From Lachnospiraceae bacterium (GTDB lineage: Bacteria; Bacillota; Clostridia; Lachnospirales; Lachnospiraceae), in NCBI GenBank assembly GCA_017427685.1, contig JAFRSH010000049.1:1-64000 (forward strand): 64,000 nt of DNA, read 5' to 3'. The notes beneath the pieces are model-generated. The model worked only from the letters and a program-made list of their open reading frames with translations. It was not told the origin of the DNA and did not search any database. The translations under genes were made by a program, and so were the position numbers. Shown here piece after piece: positions 1 through 9,395 of this stretch. Each line of letters begins with the position of its first letter. Within the stretch, counting starts at the first letter, position 1.

Positions 1-447
1 AACTTCACAAATCAAAAGCTTTAACGTTATAAACCCGTCAAAAAATCCACTCTAAGCGAAGAACAAACCGCTTACCAAGTGGATTTTTGAATGTTTTAAC
101 GATTGCAAGCGTTTACTTGCAATCGGTCTGAAAACTTACCCGGATGCGGATTCAGAAGTGAAAAAGTCGGAGAATGGACGGAGACATACTCCACTGTTAC
201 AAACACAAACCATAGCAACCAAAATGACAGCTCGCATGAGTTGACTCTTTATTCTTTTGAGATATTTCACATGCGATTTGTCAACCCCTTTTTTGAAATT
301 TGATTTTCCGTTCGGAGCACTTTTTTGCCACTTTTTTCCGTTCGGAGCACTTTTTATTGAATTTCGTATTGCTTTTCGGTATTTTGGAGAGACAACAAGC
401 TTGTTTAAACAACTAATTAAAAAAGAACACTGAAAAGGAGAATGTTT
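1..447. other. Intergenic region with hairpins and direct repeats
   Basis: No convincing gene is seen here. An inverted repeat at 41-51 and 78-88 (AAAAATCCACT / AGTGGATTTTT), extended by TAAGCG / CGCTTA inside, looks like a terminator for a gene before the window. A second perfect hairpin, GATTGCAAG / CTTGCAATC, lies at 101-109 and 116-124. Two near-identical copies of a 22-nt direct repeat lie at 304-325 and 335-356, 31 nt apart, just ahead of a promoter-like TTGAAT-17-TATTTT at 357-385 that would drive the gene at 448. Confidence 0.6.
357..385 (+). promoter_or_regulatory. Candidate promoter for the C39-like peptidase gene
   Basis: TTGAAT at 357-362, a 17-nt spacer and TATTTT at 380-385 fit a vegetative sigma-A promoter with a weak -10. 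The direct repeats CCGTTCGGAGCAC end about one base before the -35, so they could be activator sites. This is inference from position only. Confidence 0.4.
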
Positions 448-1230
448 ATGATCAAGAGAAAAAGAGTAATTTCATTACTGGTAATCTGTCTGCTTATTAT
501 TAGTTGTCCCGGTTCGGCGAACGCAGCTACAACGTTGCCTTCTATTTCCCTCAATTCGGTTGGCCTCCAAGACGATTCTTATGTTTCAAAGTATAACGCC
601 ATGGTAAATGGAATAGGAAAGGCCAGGCCCGAGGACAAAGCCCGTAGTCTTCTGCAAAAAAAGGAACCAATAGATTTGAACAAGATAAAACAACGCAGCA
701 GATCGCTTGGAACAAGAGCATCGTTTTATTATTATCCCTCGACTATACTTAATTTTGTATATTATGGACAAGAATATAATAATACTTGTGGAGCAGCCGC
801 TCTCAGAATGGCGATAAAATTGTTAACAAATACGACACTTGAAGAGTCAGTAATTCGAGATGCCTGCATGGCAGGTAATACTTTTTATATGTGGGATATG
901 GCCAGCTACCTCAATAGTATGCAAAGTACAAACAATTATATATGCATGTATGATGTCTCTCAGACAACCATGGAAATAAACCTGTACAGCGGTATAGTTT
1001 ATTATGATGCGCCTCCAATAATAGCAGTAAAGGAAATGAGAGAAAACGGATGGCCCTTTGATACAGGAAGTCATTCACTTTTGGTCTATGGTGTAAACGG
1101 AGATCATAGTTCTTTTGCCGTGGCAGATCCATTTGGTGGCTATATGAACTCAGTAATAAAAACATACTATGCCACCTCTGGTTTGTTATATAATGGCTAT
1201 AGCTTAACGGATGCCGGATACATGTTTTAA
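448..1230 (+). CDS. Secreted C39-like cysteine peptidase family protein
   Basis: The 260-residue product begins with a signal peptide (MIKRK, hydrophobic stretch, then SANA at about 23-26). A peptidase_C39_2-like fold is suggested by GQEYNNTCGAAALRMA (candidate nucleophile Cys), a later GSHSLLVYGV (His) and VADPFGG (Asp). I infer an extracellular papain-like protease or amidase; the substrate is unknown. An in-frame ATG lies at 442, but the AAAGGAG at 434-440 leaves only one base before it, so 448 is the better start. The next gene follows after 21 nt and probably shares the transcript. Codon use is AT-rich compared with the purine genes nearby, which suggests an accessory or acquired pair. 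Confidence 0.72.
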   Translation: MIKRKRVISLLVICLLIISCPGSANAATTLPSISLNSVGLQDDSYVSKYNAMVNGIGKARPEDKARSLLQKKEPIDLNKIKQRSRSLGTRASFYYYPSTILNFVYYGQEYNNTCGAAALRMAIKLLTNTTLEESVIRDACMAGNTFYMWDMASYLNSMQSTNNYICMYDVSQTTMEINLYSGIVYYDAPPIIAVKEMRENGWPFDTGSHSLLVYGVNGDHSSFAVADPFGGYMNSVIKTYYATSGLLYNGYSLTDAGYMF

Positions 1231-1251
1231 TTACTCCACGGGGACAATAAA

Positions 1252-2421
1252 ATGAAATTATATAAGATTAAAATATTATCTGCGCTTCTCCTTTTGGGCG
1301 TTATCCTTGCGCTTTCCGGGTGTGCTGAAAACAGCATGCGAAACGTTTTTAAATATGTTGAATTGGAAAAAGACGCAGAGGTATATGCATATATCAATGG
1401 GAATTTGTTTTATGAAGTACTTACAGAGGAAAATATAATCCCTACAACAAGACTTATGCAGATAACTCCTGACGGAGAAATAATAGAAAACGGTCGACTG
1501 GATCATTACGTTGCCATGAAGCCCACTGCATTGGATTATCCGTATCTGTATAGTTGTCGTGGAATTGTTTTAGATGCAGAATCCAACAACCCGCAAGTGA
1601 GAAATTCTGTTGTGGCGATAAACATTCCGGGGCATAACATGGATGTATATACGCATCCCGAAAAAGGAGCTCAAGGCCAGCTGACATATGTTTTCAACCA
1701 AGAAGTGGTAACTATCAGAGAATATGCGGAAAGAAACGGAAAGCAAATATTTGGTCAAGAACAGGACAAGCCTTTTGATATCGTGTCAATAATAGAAAGC
1801 TTTGACCCTCAGACAAATATGTGGAAAACACGAAAAAAAAGCGTAAGATCAAGTGTGACCGGAAACGGAGAAATTTACATTGGCCTCTGTACCGGCAAAG
1901 AGCGATTGTTTGCGGTTCGATTGGTGATCAAGGACAACTCAAAAACCACATATCTGGATGTATTAAACTTGAATTATGAGGTTGAGTACTCTATGGTTAT
2001 TGAGCCGGAAGTGTTTGAATGGTCGGGTTCCTATTTGATCGCAGATATGCAAATGTACGGTGAATATTTGTACATATATTTCCCCTTTAAAGGAATCCTA
2101 TTTCATATTGAAGATCGGAAACTGGTAGAAATACACAGGGATGATGATTTTGCCGAAGCAGCTAACCCCCTCAATACAGATCCGGTATTCTTCAAACGAA
2201 GAGGAAACAGTATATTCCTATTGTCGGACAAGGGGCAATTGCAGGAACATAAGCTCAATATACCAAAAGATTTTTACATTTTGAACATTGTTGCTGATAA
2301 AGACAGTTGCTTATGTAATTTTACGAATAATAGAATTACTTACAGGTGTATCATCGGGCGGGATCTTCTTATCGATCCCGAGCTAGTGATTGATATGGAA
2401 AAAGGGAAAAGTCCAAATTAG
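1252..2421 (+). CDS. Lipoprotein of unknown function
   Basis: The 389-residue product has a lipoprotein signal: MKLYKIKIL, a hydrophobic run and a lipobox LSGC with Cys at about residue 24. The mature part is rich in short beta-strand-like segments with charged turns (for example PTTRLMQITPDGEI, YLYIYFPFKGILFHI) and resembles a beta-propeller-type DUF5050-like fold, but I cannot assign a family. It probably sits on the outer face of the membrane and is co-transcribed with the C39-like peptidase 21 nt upstream, so it could be a partner, substrate-recognition or immunity-type protein. The ribosome binding site (GGGGAC) is weak. AT-rich codon use matches the upstream gene. Confidence 0.6.
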   Translation: MKLYKIKILSALLLLGVILALSGCAENSMRNVFKYVELEKDAEVYAYINGNLFYEVLTEENIIPTTRLMQITPDGEIIENGRLDHYVAMKPTALDYPYLYSCRGIVLDAESNNPQVRNSVVAINIPGHNMDVYTHPEKGAQGQLTYVFNQEVVTIREYAERNGKQIFGQEQDKPFDIVSIIESFDPQTNMWKTRKKSVRSSVTGNGEIYIGLCTGKERLFAVRLVIKDNSKTTYLDVLNLNYEVEYSMVIEPEVFEWSGSYLIADMQMYGEYLYIYFPFKGILFHIEDRKLVEIHRDDDFAEAANPLNTDPVFFKRRGNSIFLLSDKGQLQEHKLNIPKDFYILNIVADKDSCLCNFTNNRITYRCIIGRDLLIDPELVIDMEKGKSPN

Positions 2422-2460
2422 GCGGTGTTCAATAAGCTACGAAGACTTAGGCATGAAACA

Positions 2461-2506
2461 AAAAGGAACAAGGATAGGTCTCCCGAACCTTGTTCCTTTT
2501 TTATCT
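2461..2506. terminator. Bidirectional terminator between lipoprotein gene and guaB
   Basis: Perfect 13-bp inverted repeat AAAAGGAACAAGG (2461-2473) / CCTTGTTCCTTTT (2488-2500), followed by T-runs on both strands. It separates the converging lipoprotein gene and guaB. Confidence 0.85.
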
Positions 2507-2517
2507 ATATCTATTGA

Positions 2518-4026
2518 TTACTTCCCTGATACCGATGTACTTCTCAAGGTAACATCATGATATCCGCCCTCAACGATACTCGTTGATGAAACTCGTGTGA
2601 TCTTGGCGTACTTTTGGAGATCGGGGATGTTTGTAACTCCGACGTTGCACATGGTTGACTTAACCTTGTAGAGCGACTTGTCAACGTTGTCCTTGAGGGG
2701 GCCGGCGTAAGTAACGTAGGAATCAACACCTTCCTCGAAGGAGAGCTTTGACTTGCCGCCGAGGTCGTAGCGCTGCCAGTTACGTGCGCGGTTGGAACCT
2801 TCGCCCCAGTACTCCTTAACGTATGTTCCGTTGATGTTGAGCTTCGAAGTGGGGCTCTCGTCGAATCTTGCGAAGTAGCGACCGAGCATGATGAAGTCGG
2901 CGCCCATCGCAAGAGCGAGTGTCATGTGGTAGTCATGGACGATACCGCCGTCCGAGCAGATCGGGATGTAAACACCGGTCTCTTTGAAGTACTCGTCACG
3001 TGCCTTGGCTACTTCGATAACGGCTGTAGCCTGTCCACGGCCGATACCCTTCTGCTCACGTGTGATACAGATCGAACCGCCGCCGATACCGATCTTGATG
3101 AAGTCTGCGCCTGCTTCTGCGAGGAATCTGAAGCCGTCGCGGTCAACGACGTTTCCGGCACCAACCTTGACGGTGTCGCCGTATTTCTCGCGGATGAATG
3201 CGAGTGTTTTTGCCTGCCAGCATGTATAACCCTCGGAAGAATCGATACAGAGAACGTCCGCACCGGCCTCAACGAGAGCGGGAACACGCTGCTCGTAGTC
3301 GAGAGTATTGATACCTGCGCCGACCATGTAACGCTTCTGGCTGTCGAGGATCTCGTTGGGGTTGCTCTTGTGCTCGGAATAGTCCTTGCGGAATACAAAG
3401 TAGAGCAGGTTGCCCTTGTCATCGATGATGGGAAGAGAGTTGAGCTTGTGTTCCCAAATGATGTCGTTGGCTTCCTTGAGAGTTGTGTTTGCGGGGGCGG
3501 TGATAAGCTTCTCGAGAGGTGTCATGAAATCCTTGACAACTTCGTCGGTAGACATACGGCTCACGCGGTAATCGCGGCTTGTTACGATACCGAGGAGCTT
3601 TCCGTGAGGAGTGCCGTCTGAAGTAACGGGCATTGTAGCGTGGCCCGATTTCTCAACAAGTGCAAGAACATCCGCAAGCGTGTCTGTTTCGCGAAGGTTG
3701 GAGTCGCTGACAACGAAGCCCGCTTTGTAGGCTTTAACCTTTGCAACCATAGCTGCTTCATCCTCGATCGACTGTGAGCCGTAGATGAAAGACATTCCGC
3801 CTTCTCTTGCGAGAGCGATAGCCATGGTGTCGTTGGAGACGGACTGCATGATAGCTGAAACGAGAGGAATATTAAGGTTGATGGGTGATTCCTCGAGGCC
3901 CTTCCTGAATTTAACGAGTGGGGTCCTCAGCGAAACGTTTGCGGGAATGCAATCGGGTGACGTGTAACCGGGCACCAGGAGGTATTCGCTGAAGGTGTAG
4001 GAAGGTTCGTCATAAAAGTACGCCAT
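2518..4026 (-). CDS. guaB: IMP dehydrogenase, Tritrichomonas-like subtype
   Basis: Oxidises IMP to XMP with NAD+, the committed step to GMP. The 502-residue protein has the usual barrel interrupted by a CBS pair (about residues 100-220). The catalytic loop is [18 protein letters not shown] with the nucleophile at Cys320, followed by CSDGGI and [14 protein letters not shown]. Typical bacterial enzymes have GPGSICTTRxVxGVG here; the loop and flap ([11 protein letters not shown]) read instead like the protozoan Tritrichomonas foetus enzyme, which is thought to be of bacterial origin. An AAAGGAG site precedes the ATG. It lies downstream of purL on the same strand with an 83-nt gap holding a strong hairpin, so partial co-transcription is possible. 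Function is certain; the subtype assignment rests on recalled motifs. Confidence 0.95.
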   Translation of the reverse strand: MAYFYDEPSYTFSEYLLVPGYTSPDCIPANVSLRTPLVKFRKGLEESPINLNIPLVSAIMQSVSNDTMAIALAREGGMSFIYGSQSIEDEAAMVAKVKAYKAGFVVSDSNLRETDTLADVLALVEKSGHATMPVTSDGTPHGKLLGIVTSRDYRVSRMSTDEVVKDFMTPLEKLITAPANTTLKEANDIIWEHKLNSLPIIDDKGNLLYFVFRKDYSEHKSNPNEILDSQKRYMVGAGINTLDYEQRVPALVEAGADVLCIDSSEGYTCWQAKTLAFIREKYGDTVKVGAGNVVDRDGFRFLAEAGADFIKIGIGGGSICITREQKGIGRGQATAVIEVAKARDEYFKETGVYIPICSDGGIVHDYHMTLALAMGADFIMLGRYFARFDESPTSKLNINGTYVKEYWGEGSNRARNWQRYDLGGKSKLSFEEGVDSYVTYAGPLKDNVDKSLYKVKSTMCNVGVTNIPDLQKYAKITRVSSTSIVEGGYHDVTLRSTSVSGK

Positions 4027-4067
4027 GATGAGATTCTCCTTTCAAAGATGTGTGATGTATATTTCCG

Positions 4068-4100
4068 ACCGCACGACCTCGTACTCGGAAGACGTGCGGT
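4068..4100 (-). terminator. Intercistronic hairpin between purL and guaB
   Basis: ACCGCACG (4068-4075) pairs with CGTGCGGT (4093-4100). No T-run follows on either strand, so it is more likely an mRNA processing, stability or attenuation element than a full terminator. Confidence 0.4.
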
Positions 4101-4109
4101 TTCTGACGC

Positions 4110-7100
4110 TTATTTGAAGTATTTGACAGCGCTGATGAACATATTGTTGTTGTAAACGCCGGGTACGTTCTTGTAGAGACCGAAGTCGTCACGCTCGGAA
4201 TGACCCATCTTACCGAAGATCCTGCCGTCCTCCGAGGTGATACCCTCGATAGCATAAACAGAGTCGTTGGGGTTGAAGCGGATGTTCGATGTAGCGTTGC
4301 CTGCGAGGTCAACGTACTGGGTTGCGATCTGACCCTTGGCCGCGAGAGCCTTAGCCATCTCTTCGCTGCACAGGAACTTGCCTTCGCCGTGAGAGATAGG
4401 AACGCTTATGATGTCGCCGACCTCTACCCCTGCAAGCCAGGGAGAAAGGTTCGATGCGATCCTTGTGCGAACGATCTTGCTCTGGTGACGACCGATCCTG
4501 TTGAACGTCAATGTGGGCGAATCACTTGTCTGCTCAATGATCTTGCCGTAGGGCAGGAGGCCGAGCTTAACAAGAGCCTGGAAGCCATTACAGATACCGC
4601 ACATAAGACCCTGACGCTCGTCGAGGAGTCTTCCGACAGCCTCACTGATCTTGCCGTTGCGGAAGAATGCAGTGATGAACTTAGCGGAGCCGTCGGGCTC
4701 GTCGGCACCGGAGAAGCCTCCGGGGATGAAGATCATCTGTGAGTTGTCGATACGGCTCGCGAAATCCTCTACCGAAGCGGTGATATCGGCAGCGGTGAGG
4801 TTCTTGATAACGAAGACATCGGGATCGCCGCCTGCGGTAAGTACCGCCTTTGCGGAATCAAGCTCGCAGTTTGTTCCGGGGAATACAGGGATAAGTACCT
4901 TGGGACGTGCGCTGATAACAGCGGGCGCGTGCTTGAGGGCCTTATCTGTCTTAAAGGTGACGTTCTCATAAGTGCGGACTTCGTCTTTAAGGAAGCAGGG
5001 GAATACAGGCTCGAGCTTCTGCTCGTAAACCTTGTTCTCCTCGTTGAGGTTGATCGTTTCACCGTCGATCTTGATCTCGGGAGTTGCAAGTGTCTCTCCG
5101 AGAAGTCTTGCGCCCTTCACGGGAGTCTCAGATTCGATGATGAACGAGCCGTACGCATACTTAAAGATGTCGTCTGCGGTGATCGAATTGGCGAAATCAA
5201 ATCCGAGACCGTTTCCGAGGCACATCTTGAAGATTGCCTCTGCAACACCGCCGTAGGTCGGTGTGTACATCGAAAGGATATTGAACTGATCGCGGAGTTC
5301 CTCGATCGTTGCGAAGATCTTCTTAACCGACTCGGGACGGGGAAGGATTCCGTCGTACTCGGGGGTAAGAAGGTAAACCTTGCTTCCGGGAAGCTTGAAC
5401 TCGGGAGAAACAACCTTGGTAAGTGTAGAGGTTGTAACGGCGAACGAGCAGAGTGTGGGAGGAACCGAAAGATCCTCGAAGGTTCCGCTCATGGAGTCCT
5501 TTCCGCCGATCGAAGCTGCCTCGTAATCAAGCTGGCAACGAAGAGCACCGAGAAGTGCGGCAAAAGTCCTGCCGAAGCACTTGGGATCCTTGTTGGGTTT
5601 CTCGAAGTACTCCTGGAATGTAAGGTAGATGTCTTTGTAATCGGCACCGCTCGCGATCAGCTTGCAGATCGACTCTGTCACTGCAAGGTAAGCTCCGTGA
5701 TAAGGCGAGATCTCTGTGATGAAGGGATTGTAGCCCCATGACATGAGTGAAACGGTGTCTGTGTGCTTCTGCTCAACGCTGACCTTCTGAACCATTGCCT
5801 GGATGGGTGTGCGCTGATACTTGCCGCCGAAGGGCATGAGCACTGTGCCTGCGCCGATCGTAGAGTCGAATCTTTCGGAAAGACCCTGCTTCGAGCAGAC
5901 ATTAAGGTCGCCGACAAGTGCGGTAAGACGCTCCTTGACGGTCTTATAGGAAGTTTTGTTGTAGGGCTCGGGGAAATCCTTAACTGTCTCCGGGAGAACA
6001 GCCGTGGTATGCTTGGTTGCTCCGTTGGAATCAAGGAACTCGCGCGAGATGTCAACGATCATCTTGTTGTTCCAGGTCATGCGCAGACGACCCGAATCGC
6101 TGACTGTCGCAACGGGAGTGGCCTCAAGGTTCTCCTTGGCGCAAAGAGCAAGGAACTCGTCCATGTCCTTTGCTTCGACAACGACTGCCATACGCTCCTG
6201 TGATTCGGAGATGGCAAGCTCGGTTCCGTCGAGGCCGGCATATTTCTTCTTAACGAGATCGAGGTTGATATCAAGCCCGGGTGAGAGCTCGCCGATGGCA
6301 ACCGAAACTCCGCCCGCACCGAAGTCGTTACAACGCTTGATGAGCTGCGAAGCACGCTCGTTACGGAAAAGACGCTGGAGTTTACGCTCCTGGGGAGCAT
6401 TACCCTTCTGAACCTCGGCTCCGCAGGTGGTGAGGGAAGCAGAGGTGTGTGATTTCGAGGAACCGGTTGCTCCGCCGCAGCCGTCACGGCCGGTACGTCC
6501 GCCGAGCAGGATGATACGGTCGCCCGCTGTGGGAACCTCGCGTCTGACGTTCTTGGCGGGAGCGGCAGCGATAACCGCGCCGATCTCCATACGCTTTGCG
6601 GCATAGCCGGGATGATAGATCTCGTCTACGATACCTGTCGCAAGACCGATCTGGTTACCGTAGGAGCTGTAGCCCTGAGCTGCAGTATACGTAAGCTTCT
6701 TCTGGGGAAGCTTTCCGGGGATGGTGTCTTTAAGAGGCTTTAAGGGGTCTGCGGCACCCGTAACGCGCATTGCTGCGTAGACGTACGAACGACCCGAAAG
6801 GGGATCGCGGATAGCGCCGCCGATACATGTTGCGGCACCACCGAAAGGTTCGATCTCGGTGGGATGGTTGTGAGTTTCGTTCTTGAAGAGAAGGAGCCAG
6901 TCCTCGTCGGTACCGTCGACGTTAACCTTGATCTTGACGGTACAAGCATTGATCTCCTCGGATTCGTCGAGACGGGGAAGCTTGCCCGTAGCCTTAAGGT
7001 ACCTGCAGCCGATGGTGGCGAGGTCCATAAGCGTAATGGGCTTTCCTGTGCGTCCGAGCTCTTCTCTGAGACGGAGATACTCCTTGTAGGTGTCCGCAAG

Positions 7101-7820
7101 TTCGGGATCGGTGACCGAAACGTCGTCGATCGATGTGAGGAAAGTGGTATGTCTGCAGTGATCCGACCAGTACGTATCGAGAACACGTACCTCTGTGAGA
7201 GTGGGATCACGATGCTCGCTTTTGAAATAATCCTGAAGGAATGTGATATCGTCGATGTCCATCGCGAGACCGTAGTCTGCGATAAACTTCATAAGACCCT
7301 CGCGGTCCAGTGAAATGAACCCTGTGAGAGTGGGAACTTCTGTAGGAATGTCGTATTTGAGAGCGAGAGTTTCGGGCTTCTCGATGGAAGCTTCTCTGGC
7401 TTCAACGGGGTTGATCACGTGCTTTTTGATCTGAGCAAGCTCGGAATCGCTGATGCTTCCGTATAAAAGGTAGATCTTGGCAGTCCTGATAGTGGGACTT
7501 TCTTTCTGGGAAATAAGAGAGATACACTGCGCTGCGGAATCCGCACGCTGATCGAACTGACCGGGAAGGTATTCTACAGCGAAGCAGTAGTCTGAACCGG
7601 GTTCAAGCTCCGAATATGTGTTATCAACGGGAGGCTCTGAGAACACAGTCCCGCAGCTGTAATTGAACAGCTCCTCATCTATTCCTTCCGCATCATATCT
7701 GTTAAGGATGCGAACACGGGTAATCCCCGGAATTCCCAAATAAGAATTAATATCTGACAATAAAGCCTGAGCTTCAAGATCCTGACCGGGTTTTTTCTCA
7801 ACGTATACCCTGTAAACCAT
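4110..7820 (-). CDS. purL: Phosphoribosylformylglycinamidine synthase, single-chain form
   Basis: Fourth step of purine synthesis: FGAR plus glutamine and ATP gives FGAM. At 1236 residues this is the large fused form, with the ATP-grasp-like synthetase part (for example NETHNHPTEIEPFGGAATCIGG) followed by a class I glutaminase. The glutaminase triad is visible: Cys1077 in GICNGFQAL, His1144 and Glu1146 in ISHGEG. The frame is open 34 codons further upstream, but an AGGAGGAA site 5 nt before 7820 decides the start at MVYRVYVEKK. Separate PurQ/PurS subunits are therefore not needed. It is separated from purD by a hairpin and has its own upstream region containing two palindromes. Confidence 0.96.
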   Translation of the reverse strand: MVYRVYVEKKPGQDLEAQALLSDINSYLGIPGITRVRILNRYDAEGIDEELFNYSCGTVFSEPPVDNTYSELEPGSDYCFAVEYLPGQFDQRADSAAQCISLISQKESPTIRTAKIYLLYGSISDSELAQIKKHVINPVEAREASIEKPETLALKYDIPTEVPTLTGFISLDREGLMKFIADYGLAMDIDDITFLQDYFKSEHRDPTLTEVRVLDTYWSDHCRHTTFLTSIDDVSVTDPELADTYKEYLRLREELGRTGKPITLMDLATIGCRYLKATGKLPRLDESEEINACTVKIKVNVDGTDEDWLLLFKNETHNHPTEIEPFGGAATCIGGAIRDPLSGRSYVYAAMRVTGAADPLKPLKDTIPGKLPQKKLTYTAAQGYSSYGNQIGLATGIVDEIYHPGYAAKRMEIGAVIAAAPAKNVRREVPTAGDRIILLGGRTGRDGCGGATGSSKSHTSASLTTCGAEVQKGNAPQERKLQRLFRNERASQLIKRCNDFGAGGVSVAIGELSPGLDINLDLVKKKYAGLDGTELAISESQERMAVVVEAKDMDEFLALCAKENLEATPVATVSDSGRLRMTWNNKMIVDISREFLDSNGATKHTTAVLPETVKDFPEPYNKTSYKTVKERLTALVGDLNVCSKQGLSERFDSTIGAGTVLMPFGGKYQRTPIQAMVQKVSVEQKHTDTVSLMSWGYNPFITEISPYHGAYLAVTESICKLIASGADYKDIYLTFQEYFEKPNKDPKCFGRTFAALLGALRCQLDYEAASIGGKDSMSGTFEDLSVPPTLCSFAVTTSTLTKVVSPEFKLPGSKVYLLTPEYDGILPRPESVKKIFATIEELRDQFNILSMYTPTYGGVAEAIFKMCLGNGLGFDFANSITADDIFKYAYGSFIIESETPVKGARLLGETLATPEIKIDGETINLNEENKVYEQKLEPVFPCFLKDEVRTYENVTFKTDKALKHAPAVISARPKVLIPVFPGTNCELDSAKAVLTAGGDPDVFVIKNLTAADITASVEDFASRIDNSQMIFIPGGFSGADEPDGSAKFITAFFRNGKISEAVGRLLDERQGLMCGICNGFQALVKLGLLPYGKIIEQTSDSPTLTFNRIGRHQSKIVRTRIASNLSPWLAGVEVGDIISVPISHGEGKFLCSEEMAKALAAKGQIATQYVDLAGNATSNIRFNPNDSVYAIEGITSEDGRIFGKMGHSERDDFGLYKNVPGVYNNNMFISAVKYFK

Positions 7821-7849
7821 TGTATTCCTCCTAAAATATAATATGAACA

Positions 7850-7895
7850 GATCCGAGCGGATCGGGAAGTCAATTATAGATGAAATTTCATCTAT
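7850..7895. promoter_or_regulatory. Two palindromes upstream of purL
   Basis: A perfect 20-bp palindrome ATAGATGAAATTTCATCTAT lies at 7876-7895 and a smaller GATCCG-AG-CGGATC at 7850-7863, both between the purL ribosome binding site and the purD terminator. They look like operator sites or a structured leader for purL. No match to the Bacillus PurBox is apparent. Confidence 0.5.
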
Positions 7896-7978
7896 TAAAG
7901 CACAAAAAATCACAAAAAGCAAGTATGTATTTGAGGCGTTTTCTGCTTATGTGAAATGTCGGGAGCCGGACGGAAAAT

Positions 7979-8013
7979 CAGACACGGAACCTTTGATGTA
8001 GATCCCGTGTCTG
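7979..8013 (-). terminator. Probable terminator of the purE-D operon
   Basis: CAGACACGG (7979-7987) pairs with CCGTGTCTG (8005-8013) directly after the purD stop; on the minus strand it is followed by TGATTTT, a short T-rich tail. Confidence 0.6.
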
Positions 8014-8020
8014 TATCTGA

Positions 8021-9310
8021 TTATTTCAGTGCTTCGAGTGCGCGTGCACCGATATCGTTCCTATAGAAGCCTTCGTCGAAGCTTACCTTCTTTGTGAGGT
8101 CGTACGCTTTGTCGATCGCACCGCGAAGAGTGTCGGCTACGGCTGTGATACCGAGGACCCTGCCGCCGTTTGAAACGAGGTTGCCGTTCTCATCCTGCTT
8201 GGCACCCGCGACAAAGATCTCGCAGTCCGGACCGTACTCGGGAAGTGTGATGGGGAAGCCCTTACCGTACTTCTCGGGATAGCCCTTTGTTGCGTAGATA
8301 ACGCAGCAAGCGCTCTTGTTACTGAAGCGAACATCCAGATCGGCGAGTGTGCCGTTCGTTGTGGCAAGCATGATCTCGAAAAGATCCGACTCGAGAAGAG
8401 GAAGGACAACCTGCGTCTCGGGATCGCCGAAACGGCAGTTGTACTCGACTACTCTGGGTCCCTTGGGTGTCAGCATAAGTCCGAAGTAGAGGCACCCTCT
8501 GAATGTTCTGCCTTCCTTCTTAAGACCCTCGATCGTAGGGATGAAGATCTTCTCCATGCATATGTCCGCAAGTGTCTGTGTGTAGTAGGGGTTGGGAGCG
8601 ACTGTTCCCATACCGCCTGTGTTGAGGCCTTCATCATTGTCATGAGCACGCTTATGGTCCATGGACGAGATCATCGGCACTACCACGTTACCATCGGTGA
8701 ACGAAAGAACCGTTACCTCGGGACCGGTCATGAACTCTTCGATTACGATCCTTGAACCGCTCTCGCCGAACTTCTTGTCGCTCATCATCGACTTTACCGC
8801 TTCGATCGCTTCGTCACGCGACTGAGCGATGATAACGCCCTTTCCGAGAGCAAGACCGTCGGCCTTGATGACCATCGGGTAGGAGTCGACCTTTTTGATA
8901 TATGCGACAGCGTCTTCTTCCTTATCAAAAGACTCGTAAAGTGCTGTGGGGATGCCGTACTTCTTCATGAAATCCTTCGAGAAGCACTTGCTGCCCTCGA
9001 TGATGGCAGCCTTTGAGTCGGGGCCGAAGCAGGGGATACCCACTGCGTTAAGAGCATCGACCATTCCGAGAACGAGCGGATCGTCGGGGATAACGAGCGC
9101 GTAGTCCACGCCGTGACCCTTACAGAATTCGCAAACGCCCTCTTTGTCGGTAGCCGAAACGTTGACAGTATAAGCGTCGCGCGCGATACCGCCGTTGCCG
9201 GGAAGTACGTAGATCTCTTTGATGAGCGGGCTCTTCTTGATCGCCTTGACGATCGCATGCTCACGTCCGCCCGATCCGATCACCGCTACTGTGTATTTTT
9301 TGTCAGCCAT
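8021..9310 (-). CDS. purD: Phosphoribosylamine-glycine ligase
   Basis: Ligates phosphoribosylamine with glycine using ATP to give GAR, the second step of the purine pathway. The 429-residue protein has the normal length for the ATP-grasp family: an N-terminal GSGGREHAI, then PGNGGIA, the VIKADGLALGKGV ATP-grasp segment and RFGDPETQVVLPLLESDL near the metal site. An AGGAGG site lies 8 nt before the ATG. It is the last gene of the purE-F-M-N-D operon and is followed by a hairpin. purH, which often sits between purN and purD, is absent from this position and from the window. Confidence 0.96.
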   Translation of the reverse strand: MADKKYTVAVIGSGGREHAIVKAIKKSPLIKEIYVLPGNGGIARDAYTVNVSATDKEGVCEFCKGHGVDYALVIPDDPLVLGMVDALNAVGIPCFGPDSKAAIIEGSKCFSKDFMKKYGIPTALYESFDKEEDAVAYIKKVDSYPMVIKADGLALGKGVIIAQSRDEAIEAVKSMMSDKKFGESGSRIVIEEFMTGPEVTVLSFTDGNVVVPMISSMDHKRAHDNDEGLNTGGMGTVAPNPYYTQTLADICMEKIFIPTIEGLKKEGRTFRGCLYFGLMLTPKGPRVVEYNCRFGDPETQVVLPLLESDLFEIMLATTNGTLADLDVRFSNKSACCVIYATKGYPEKYGKGFPITLPEYGPDCEIFVAGAKQDENGNLVSNGGRVLGITAVADTLRGAIDKAYDLTKKVSFDEGFYRNDIGARALEALK

Positions 9311-9395
9311 TTTGCTGCCTCCTGAATACCTTGATTAATATGTCCTCCCGATCCTTCGCAGAGAAACGAATCATCGGGAAGGGTTACTCCTGGTT

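Noticed and set aside
103..303. 66-codon open frame near the left edge
   Set aside because: No ribosome binding site, crosses a hairpin and has no protein-like pattern; judged chance.
2926..3621. 231-codon frame antisense to guaB
   Set aside because: Complement of guaB codons without a start signal.
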